Origin: an uncultured Ruminococcus sp.
Lineage (GTDB): Bacteria > Bacillota > Clostridia > Oscillospirales > Ruminococcaceae
Direction of reading: 5' to 3'
DNA: 7,139 nucleotides
Assembly: GCA_947176685.1 (NCBI GenBank)
Contig: CAMWRL010000094.1
Location: 1-7,139 of the forward strand
Part shown: positions 1 through 4,565 of the stretch, one piece after another
Numbering within the stretch: the stretch's first letter is position 1
Layout: every line of letters starts with the position of its first letter
Translations under genes and position numbers: made by a program
Notes under the pieces: generated by a model
What the model saw: the letters and a program-made list of their open reading frames with translations, nothing else
Told to the model about the DNA's origin: nothing
Database searches by the model: none

Positions 1-1549
1 CAATCTTGCTCCAGCGGAAGTTGTCTATATTGAATGTGGACAGGTCTTTGTTTGCTTTTGTGCTGACCTCTACTCCGCAGCCCAAAACTTTTATAAGGTC
101 GGTTATGATTTCGCTCTTGAATATCTTTGCGTACTCTGCTTTAAGGCAGTTGAGGATTTTTCCCCTTACGGGAATTATTGCCTGAAACTCTGCATCACGG
201 GCAAGCTTTACCGAACCTAAAGCCGAATCACCCTCAACTATATATATCTCACGTCTGGAAACGTCTTTAGTACGGCAGTCCACGAACTTGTCAACCATAT
301 TTGACAAATCTATACTTCCGGTAAGCTTCTTCTTTACGTTCAGACGGACTTTTTCAGCATTTTCCCTGCTCCGCTTGTTTATGAGTACCTGCTCCGAAAT
401 CTTTTGTGCTTCGTCCGGATTCTCCATAAAGTATATTTCAAGATTGTGTTTCAGAAACTCCGTCATAGCCTCACGGATAAATTTATTAGTGATAGCTTTC
501 TTTGTCTGGTTTTCGTAGGAAGTCTGCGTTGAGAACGATGACGATACAATTACAAGGCATTCTTCAACGTCCACGTAACTTATTTTACTTTCGTTTTTCT
601 GATAGCCGTTATTCTGCTTTATATAACTGTCAATCTGATACACAAACGCACGTTTTACAGCGTCTTCCGGTGAGCCGCCGTGTTCCAGAAAGCTTGAGTT
701 ATGATAATATTCAGCAAGCTTTATCTTGTTTGAAAAAGTTACTGCAACATCAAGTTTTACTTTGTACTCCGGTTTGTCGTCACGGTCACGACCTTTTTTT
801 TCAGCCGTCCAGTGCTGAATTGTAGTCATTGCCTTGTCCCCTGCTATTTCATTGACATAATCTGTTATTCCGTTCTGGTATATAAATTCGGTTTCCGTAA
901 AGTCTCCGGTTTCTGTTTCCGAACGGAATACAAACAGTATATCCGGATTCACAACTGCCTGTCGTTTAAGAATATCGCAGAAATACTCGTCCGATACTGC
1001 TATATCCGTGAAAACTTCCAAATCAGGTCTCCAACGGGTTTTCGTACCTGTCTGCTTATTCTTGCAAACTTCCTTGTGAAGTCCCCCGACGTTCTCGCCC
1101 TTTTCAAAGTGCAGATTATATTTGAACCCGTCACGGATTATTTCAACGTCCATAAATTCCGACGAAAATTGTGTTGCACAAAGTCCCAGACCGTTAAGAC
1201 CCAGCGAAAATTCATATGATTCCGCTGTATCATCGTATTTACCGCCGGCGTAGAGTTCGCAGTAGACAAGCTCCCAGTTATAACGCTGTTCGTTATTGTT
1301 GAAGTCCACCGGACAGCCACGCCCGAAATCCTCAACTTCTATGTCGTGATTCCTGTAATGAGTTACTATTATCTTTTTTCCGTAACCCTCACGGGCTTCG
1401 TCAATGGAGTTTGAGATGACCTCGAATACAGAATGTTCGCAGCCGTCCAGACCGTCCGACCCGAATATTACTGCCGGACGTTTACGCACTTTGTCAGCAC
1501 CTTTCAGCATAGTAATACTGTCGTTTCCGTAATCTTTTTTCTTTATCAT
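1..1549 (-). CDS. Divergent type IIA topoisomerase subunit B (GyrB/ParE-like), C-terminus cut off by window edge
   Basis: ATP-binding and strand-passage subunit of a DNA gyrase/topoisomerase IV-type enzyme, expected to act on chromosomal DNA with a GyrA/ParC-like partner. Translating the minus strand from ATG at 1549 gives 516 open residues to the window edge; family members usually have about 630-650. The GHKL ATPase shows VRKRP at 21-25, E43, N47 and D50-E51 in FEVISNSIDEA, then D74 with GRG at 76-78, and GLNGLG at 117-122. The transducer domain has the QTK lysine loop at 348-350. The Toprim domain starts with EGDSALGS at 439-446 and PVRGK at 460-464. The reading stops just before the expected DxD metal motif. 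It departs from ordinary GyrB/ParE at several sites: PAVIFGSDG for PGMYIGS, CEH for GLHH, EGDSALGS for EGDSAGGS. I therefore read it as a paralogue rather than the housekeeping gyrB, and give no symbol. Catalytic residues seen are intact, so an active ATPase is likely. The start is supported by GAGAGGAAG upstream and a good promoter. It is transcribed away from sigK. Confidence 0.9.
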   Translation of the reverse strand, partial: MIKKKDYGNDSITMLKGADKVRKRPAVIFGSDGLDGCEHSVFEVISNSIDEAREGYGKKIIVTHYRNHDIEVEDFGRGCPVDFNNNEQRYNWELVYCELYAGGKYDDTAESYEFSLGLNGLGLCATQFSSEFMDVEIIRDGFKYNLHFEKGENVGGLHKEVCKNKQTGTKTRWRPDLEVFTDIAVSDEYFCDILKRQAVVNPDILFVFRSETETGDFTETEFIYQNGITDYVNEIAGDKAMTTIQHWTAEKKGRDRDDKPEYKVKLDVAVTFSNKIKLAEYYHNSSFLEHGGSPEDAVKRAFVYQIDSYIKQNNGYQKNESKISYVDVEECLVIVSSSFSTQTSYENQTKKAITNKFIREAMTEFLKHNLEIYFMENPDEAQKISEQVLINKRSRENAEKVRLNVKKKLTGSIDLSNMVDKFVDCRTKDVSRREIYIVEGDSALGSVKLARDAEFQAIIPVRGKILNCLKAEYAKIFKSEIITDLIKVLGCGVEVSTKANKDLSTFNIDNFRWSKI

Positions 1550-1557
1550 ATTATAAT

Positions 1558-1566
1558 CTTCCTCTC
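1558..1566 (-). promoter_or_regulatory. Ribosome binding site of the GyrB-like gene
   Basis: The minus strand reads GAGAGGAAG shortly before the ATG at 1549-1547. The spacing is about 11 nt from the GG pair, slightly long but workable. It supports the start MIKKKDYGND, which also places the conserved VRKRP at the usual distance from the N-terminus. Confidence 0.6.
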
Positions 1567-1589
1567 TTTTCTTAAACAGTTTCCTTACT

Positions 1590-1618
1590 ATCATAACACA
1601 TTTTTTTAGCTTTTGCAA
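1590..1618 (-). promoter_or_regulatory. Predicted sigma-A promoter (extended -10) of the GyrB-like gene
   Basis: On the minus strand a -35 box TTGCAA (1618-1613; 4 of 6 to TTGACA) is followed after exactly 17 nt by TATGAT (1595-1590; 5 of 6 to TATAAT). The -10 is preceded by TG plus one base, giving an extended -10 that compensates for the weak -35. Transcription would start near 1583, leaving a leader of about 34 nt. This is read by eye and not tested. Confidence 0.6.
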
Positions 1619-1674
1619 GGAAAAATTTGCACAAAAAAGAACTATTGTTCAAGCTCTGATGCATATATATTTCC

Positions 1675-1683
1675 GGAGGTGAT
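1675..1683 (+). promoter_or_regulatory. Strong ribosome binding site that sets the sigK start
   Basis: GGAGGTGAT is a near-perfect Shine-Dalgarno sequence. GGAGG ends 8 nt before the ATG at 1688-1690. The reading frame stays open to an earlier ATG at 1613, but that would add 25 residues unrelated to SigK and would place this RBS inside the gene. The start at 1688 is therefore preferred. Confidence 0.85.
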
Positions 1684-1687
1684 ATAT

Positions 1688-2371
1688 ATGCTTATTGAAA
1701 TTATCAGAAACCTTTTTTTCTTTGCACTGCACGTTGAGGGTAACAACGCTTTTCCGAAACCCCTCTCAAAAAAAGAAGAAGAAGAATGTTTTATTAAAAT
1801 GCTGTCCGGTGACAAAGCGTCCCGAAACAGGCTGATAGAACATAATCTTCGTCTTGTTGCACATATAGTCAAGAAATACGCTTCAACAGTGCCAGAGCAG
1901 GATGAACTTATTTCTATAGGGACTATCGGTCTTATAAAGGCGGTATCTACATTCGACTACACCAACGGCGCAAAGTTTGCTACTTATGCAAGCCGCTGTA
2001 TTGAAAACGAAATTCTTATGAGTTTCCGTTCCGCAAAGAAAACTGCCGGAGATGTTTATATAAACGAACCAGTGGAATTTGACAAGGACGGAAATGCTCT
2101 TACTTTAATGGATTTGATTGACGATGGTGCAGACATTCACGAACAGGTTGATTTGCTGATACGTTCAAAACAGCTATATGAGTTTCTGGACAAATGCCTT
2201 GACAAACGTGAACTGGAAATTATTATATACCGTTACGGACTGTATGGCAGAAGTCCGCACACTCAAAGCGAGACTTCAAAAAAACTTGATATATCACGTT
2301 CGTATGTGTCAAGGCTTGAAAAGAAAGCTATCGAAAAACTGAAAAAAATGTATGATATAACGCCTTTCTGA
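1688..2371 (+). CDS. sigK: RNA polymerase sporulation sigma factor SigK (pro-sigma-K)
   Basis: Sigma-70 family factor of 227 residues that in endospore formers directs late mother-cell transcription (coat, germination and lysis genes). Residues 1-16 are hydrophobic (MLIEIIRNLFFFALHV) and are followed by NNAFPKPLS at 19-27, which closely matches the junction after the pro-sequence in Bacillus subtilis SigK (NNAFPQPLS). Region 2 spans about 48-114 and contains the family signatures IEHNLRLVAHIVKKY, LISIGTIGLIKA and ATYASRCIENEILM. Region 4 spans about 160-220, with a helix-turn-helix around SETSKKLDISRSYVSRLEKKAIEKL. Bacillus SigK has about 241 residues, so this is slightly short, mainly at the pro-sequence and C-terminus. 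SigE is the nearest alternative, but the IEHNLRLVAHIVKK and NNAFPKPLS stretches favour SigK. The gene is intact, with no skin-type insertion. It is transcribed alone, divergent from the GyrB-like gene and convergent with the CHAP-dockerin gene. In other spore formers sigK is switched on by SigE; I could not identify a convincing promoter here. Confidence 0.92.
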   Translation: MLIEIIRNLFFFALHVEGNNAFPKPLSKKEEEECFIKMLSGDKASRNRLIEHNLRLVAHIVKKYASTVPEQDELISIGTIGLIKAVSTFDYTNGAKFATYASRCIENEILMSFRSAKKTAGDVYINEPVEFDKDGNALTLMDLIDDGADIHEQVDLLIRSKQLYEFLDKCLDKRELEIIIYRYGLYGRSPHTQSETSKKLDISRSYVSRLEKKAIEKLKKMYDITPF

Positions 2372-2375
2372 AAAA

Positions 2376-2392
2376 TCCTGCTCTTTTCAGGA
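2376..2392 (+). other. Small hairpin just after sigK
   Basis: TCCTG (2376-2380) pairs with CAGGA (2388-2392) across a 7-nt loop, five bases after the sigK stop. The stem is only 5 bp and no T-run follows, so it is a poor terminator by itself. It may simply protect the 3' end or have no role. Confidence 0.25.
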
Positions 2393-2412
2393 CAGTACAG
2401 CATCTTAAATAA

Positions 2413-2450
2413 TATAAAAAATCTCCGCAGGTTTTCCGGCGGAGATTCTG
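2413..2450 (-). terminator. Rho-independent terminator of the CHAP-dockerin gene, possibly bidirectional
   Basis: AATCTCCGC (2420-2428) pairs over 9 bp with GCGGAGATT (2439-2447). Two further G-C pairs lie inside beyond one mismatch and close a 4-base loop. On the minus strand the stem runs into a T-run (six A residues at 2416-2421 on the plus strand), so it ends the minus-strand gene whose stop is at 2475-2477. Read on the plus strand it is followed only by a loosely T-rich CTGATTTGTTATT, so it could also end sigK less efficiently. Confidence 0.85.
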
Positions 2451-2474
2451 ATTTGTTATTGATTTAAATATTGT

Positions 2475-4370
2475 CTACTGTGCAGAAAGATTGTTGCTTT
2501 CAATGAGAAGTTTTCTCATCTCAATCATATCGAATATATCAATTACGCCGTCCTCACATAAATCTGCATTCTGCCAGATGGCAAGCTCACCTGAACCGAG
2601 AAGCCATTTCTGAAGCATTATGGCATCTGCTATGGTTAATTTATTATCGTCATTGGCATCGCCTTTAATATTGTCAGTTACAGTGAGTTTCAGTTGTACG
2701 GCATCGCCGTCAGCATTATAAACGGTTATAACAGCATTACCCTTGCTTACAGTTGTGATTACACCGCTTTTGTTTACGACAGCAATATCAGTATTGCTTG
2801 ATTTATATGTAAGATTATCTTGATTTGCCTTGATAGCATACTGTTCTCCGACAAGGAGTGTAAGTTCTGATATACCTATGGAAAATTCAGAACTTGGAAC
2901 GGTAGCTGTTGTGGTTGTTGTAGTGGCAGTAGTTGTTGTCTGGGTTGTGGTTGTTGTCGTAACTGAATTTTCAGACTCAAGTATCCATATCTGATTTGTT
3001 GCGCCTGTTCTGGTTTTCAGTACAGCACCTGTTCCGTCTGCCGTAATGCAAAGATTTGAATTGTTTTTCAGATGTATAATATAACCGTTTCCGCTTTTGT
3101 CAAATTCCCAAAGCTGAGTTCCGCTGTTGTCTTTTTTGTATATGTTGATGACAGTTCCGTTTGCGGGTGTATCGGAATAAGGATTTACAACATATCCCGT
3201 ATCAAGTTGTGTCGCAAGATAGTAGCCTGCCGATTTGCTTCCTGTCAGATTAAGCAGAAATGCCGATGTTTCCTTCTTTGACGCAAGCGATAATTTAGCA
3301 GCATTCGATGCGCCTGCCGCCTGCATATAACTGTCTGTTGATGTATTTTTCAGATAATAATTTCCTGTTTTTATATCTTCACAATTATGTTCGGATTCAA
3401 GTATCCATATCTGATTTGCTGCGCCTGTTCTGGTTTTCAGTACAGCACCTGTTCCGTCTGCCGTAAGACAAAGATTTGAATTGTTTTTCAGATGTATGAT
3501 ATAACCGTTTCCGCTTTTGTCAAATTCCCAAAGCTGAGTGCCGCTGTTGTCTTTTTTGTATATGTTGATGACAGTTCCGTTTGCGGGCGTATCGGAATAG
3601 GGATTGACAACATATCCCGTATCAAGTTGTGTCGCAAGATAATAGCCTGCTGACTTGCTTCCTGTCAGATTAAGCATAAATGCCGATGTTTCTTTTTTTG
3701 CCGCAAGCGATAATTTAGCAGCATTCGATGCGCCTGCCGCCTGCATATAGCTGTTTGTTGATTGGTTTTTCAGATAATATTTTCCGGTTGTGACATTTAC
3801 ACAATCATCATGAGCTGAACCTGAAAAATTAGGTCTGATGAAACAAGCCGCATATGATGCATCACGACTTAGTTTCTGAGCATAGCTTACTTTTCCGTCT
3901 GCATTGGTTTCAACGGTGGTCAGATTGTTTCCGGAAACAGCTACAACTATTCCTATATGACCGTATTGGGAAAGAGTATAGCTTGAATTTATTTTTGTAT
4001 TGCCTGCCCATACAATAACGTCACCGGGTTTCGGAGAAGATTTCACTCTCGTCCAGCCGGACGGCAAAGTATTTGACTGATAATCTGTTGCATTTCCTCT
4101 GCTCCTGCTTACTCCCAGATATGAATAATAGCCAAGAATAAGGTCTACACACTGGGTTCCGTATGCGCCGTCCACATCTTTGTCCCATTTGGTTGCGGCA
4201 CAATTATTTGCCCACGCAACAGCCTGTTCTGCTGTAAAATCAGAAGCCGCCGCTTCTGCTGTAACAGACTGTACAAGCGTTTTTTTAGTCTGCTTCACAG
4301 ACGCACCGTACATTACAGTGAATGCCATTACCGTACCTGTCAGTAATGACAATATTTTTTTGATTTTCAT
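2475..4370 (-). CDS. Secreted CHAP-domain protein with two ricin-type lectin domains, Ig-like domain and C-terminal dockerin
   Basis: Predicted exported cysteine amidase/endopeptidase of 631 residues, probably cutting peptidoglycan or other peptide bonds. A signal peptide (KIKK, then a hydrophobic core to about residue 20) leads to a CHAP domain at about 46-185, with candidate catalytic C74 (TQCVDL), H138 (YGHIGIV) and E154 (VETNAD). Two beta-trefoil lectin domains follow (about 195-328 and 335-467), each with QxW-type motifs TQLWEF and NQIWIL. Next come a Thr-rich linker (about 470-490), an Ig-like BIG2-like domain (about 495-565) and a type I dockerin (about 568-624). The dockerin has two calcium loops: DANDDNKLTIAD and DLCEDGVIDIFD. 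The dockerin implies docking to a cohesin on a scaffoldin or the cell surface. The lectin domains probably bind carbohydrate in plant or bacterial wall. The start at 4370 is chosen over an upstream in-frame ATG at 4409 because AAAGGAGG lies 6 nt before it and the signal peptide begins there. The gene has its own promoter and terminator. Substrate and cohesin partner cannot be told from the sequence. Confidence 0.88.
   Translation of the reverse strand: MKIKKILSLLTGTVMAFTVMYGASVKQTKKTLVQSVTAEAAASDFTAEQAVAWANNCAATKWDKDVDGAYGTQCVDLILGYYSYLGVSRSRGNATDYQSNTLPSGWTRVKSSPKPGDVIVWAGNTKINSSYTLSQYGHIGIVVAVSGNNLTTVETNADGKVSYAQKLSRDASYAACFIRPNFSGSAHDDCVNVTTGKYYLKNQSTNSYMQAAGASNAAKLSLAAKKETSAFMLNLTGSKSAGYYLATQLDTGYVVNPYSDTPANGTVINIYKKDNSGTQLWEFDKSGNGYIIHLKNNSNLCLTADGTGAVLKTRTGAANQIWILESEHNCEDIKTGNYYLKNTSTDSYMQAAGASNAAKLSLASKKETSAFLLNLTGSKSAGYYLATQLDTGYVVNPYSDTPANGTVINIYKKDNSGTQLWEFDKSGNGYIIHLKNNSNLCITADGTGAVLKTRTGATNQIWILESENSVTTTTTTQTTTTATTTTTTATVPSSEFSIGISELTLLVGEQYAIKANQDNLTYKSSNTDIAVVNKSGVITTVSKGNAVITVYNADGDAVQLKLTVTDNIKGDANDDNKLTIADAIMLQKWLLGSGELAIWQNADLCEDGVIDIFDMIEMRKLLIESNNLSAQ
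2901..2963 (-). repeat. Low-complexity Thr-codon tract encoding the interdomain linker
   Basis: This stretch is almost entirely ACA/ACT/ACC codons (GTT, TGT and GGT-rich on the plus strand). It encodes about 20 residues that are nearly all threonine. Thr-rich linkers of this kind are usual between catalytic or binding modules and dockerins in Ruminococcus secreted enzymes, and may be glycosylated. Such tracts tend to vary in length between strains. Confidence 0.8.
2971..3370 (-). repeat. Tandem repeat copy 2: C-terminal ricin-type lectin domain
   Basis: This segment matches 3391-3790 at a constant offset of 420 bp. By my hand count 375 of 400 aligned bases are identical (about 94%). It encodes the second beta-trefoil domain, from the TGNYYLKN strand to NQIWILESE. 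The three-fold internal layout (strand sets of roughly 44, 50 and 40 residues) suggests each copy is one whole trefoil rather than half of one. Confidence 0.92.
3391..3790 (-). repeat. Tandem repeat copy 1: N-terminal ricin-type lectin domain
   Basis: This is the partner of 2971-3370. The longest shared blocks have only scattered single-base changes, and both edges decay within a few bases of the domain boundaries. The copies are joined by about 20 bp encoding the short HNCEDIKT segment. The pattern fits a recent in-frame domain duplication or ongoing gene conversion. Confidence 0.92.
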
Positions 4371-4376
4371 AAAATT

Positions 4377-4384
4377 CCTCCTTT
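4377..4384 (-). promoter_or_regulatory. Ribosome binding site that sets the CHAP-dockerin start
   Basis: AAAGGAGG on the minus strand lies 6 nt before the ATG at 4370-4368. The in-frame ATG at 4409 has no comparable site and would add 13 residues ahead of the basic start of the signal peptide. Confidence 0.85.
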
Positions 4385-4401
4385 TTAATTCAGAAAATCC
4401 G

Positions 4402-4435
4402 CTGTACAAAATCGAAATGAGTCCCTTCTGTACAA
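4402..4435 (-). promoter_or_regulatory. Leader repeats: two copies of TTGTACAG in the 5' UTR
   Basis: The octamer CTGTACAA (plus strand) occurs at 4402-4409 and at 4428-4435, 26 bp apart and downstream of the predicted transcription start. Each contains the palindrome TGTACA. In RNA the two copies can pair with each other over 8 bp, with G-U pairs at both ends, around an 18-nt loop that sits just upstream of the RBS. It could be a two-site operator or a leader hairpin. No known regulator is assigned. Confidence 0.35.
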
Positions 4436-4457
4436 TATCACTAAAATCGCTGTCCTT

Positions 4458-4486
4458 ATTATATCACAATAAAGAGGTTTTGTCAA
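4458..4486 (-). promoter_or_regulatory. Consensus sigma-A promoter of the CHAP-dockerin gene
   Basis: The minus strand carries TTGACA (4486-4481) and TATAAT (4463-4458) separated by exactly 17 nt. Both boxes match the sigma-70/sigma-A consensus perfectly. Transcription would start near 4451, giving a leader of about 80 nt to the ATG at 4370. This suggests strong vegetative expression unless repressed. Confidence 0.88.
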
Positions 4487-4527
4487 GGCAGAGAAACAGG
4501 AATATTACAGAAATATTTGACTGTTAT

Positions 4528-4560
4528 AAAAAAAATCCGGAGTGTCTTATGCTCCGGACT
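4528..4560 (-). terminator. Rho-independent terminator of copA
   Basis: TCCGGAG (4536-4542) pairs with CTCCGGA (4552-4558) around a 9-base loop. On the minus strand the stem is followed directly by eight T residues (A-run 4528-4535 on the plus strand). It begins within 10 bases after the copA stop at 4568-4566 and separates copA from the CHAP-dockerin promoter. Confidence 0.93.
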
Positions 4561-4565
4561 TTGTT

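Noticed and set aside
288..1219. Three successive plus-strand open frames opposite the GyrB-like gene
   Set aside because: The minus strand here is an unbroken 516-codon frame with clear GHKL and Toprim motifs. The plus-strand frames are short, overlap each other in different phases and have no RBS.
1640..1670. SigE-like promoter for sigK (ACTATT, 15 nt, CATATATA)
   Set aside because: The -10-like part is plausible, but a start about 7 nt further on would fall in the Shine-Dalgarno sequence, and the -35 match is poor. It is not strong enough to annotate.
1613..1687. Upstream ATG at 1613 as the sigK start
   Set aside because: The added 25 residues do not look like SigK, no RBS precedes them, and the ATG overlaps the -35 box of the divergent promoter. 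The strong GGAGGTGAT belongs to the ATG at 1688.
2901..2963. GTT/GGT-rich tract as a microsatellite or regulatory repeat
   Set aside because: It is fully explained as threonine codons of the interdomain linker in an open reading frame. It is kept only as a low-complexity coding repeat.
4371..4409. Upstream ATG at 4409 as start of the CHAP-dockerin gene
   Set aside because: It lacks an RBS and would put 13 polar residues ahead of the signal peptide. The ATG at 4370 has AAAGGAGG at ideal spacing.
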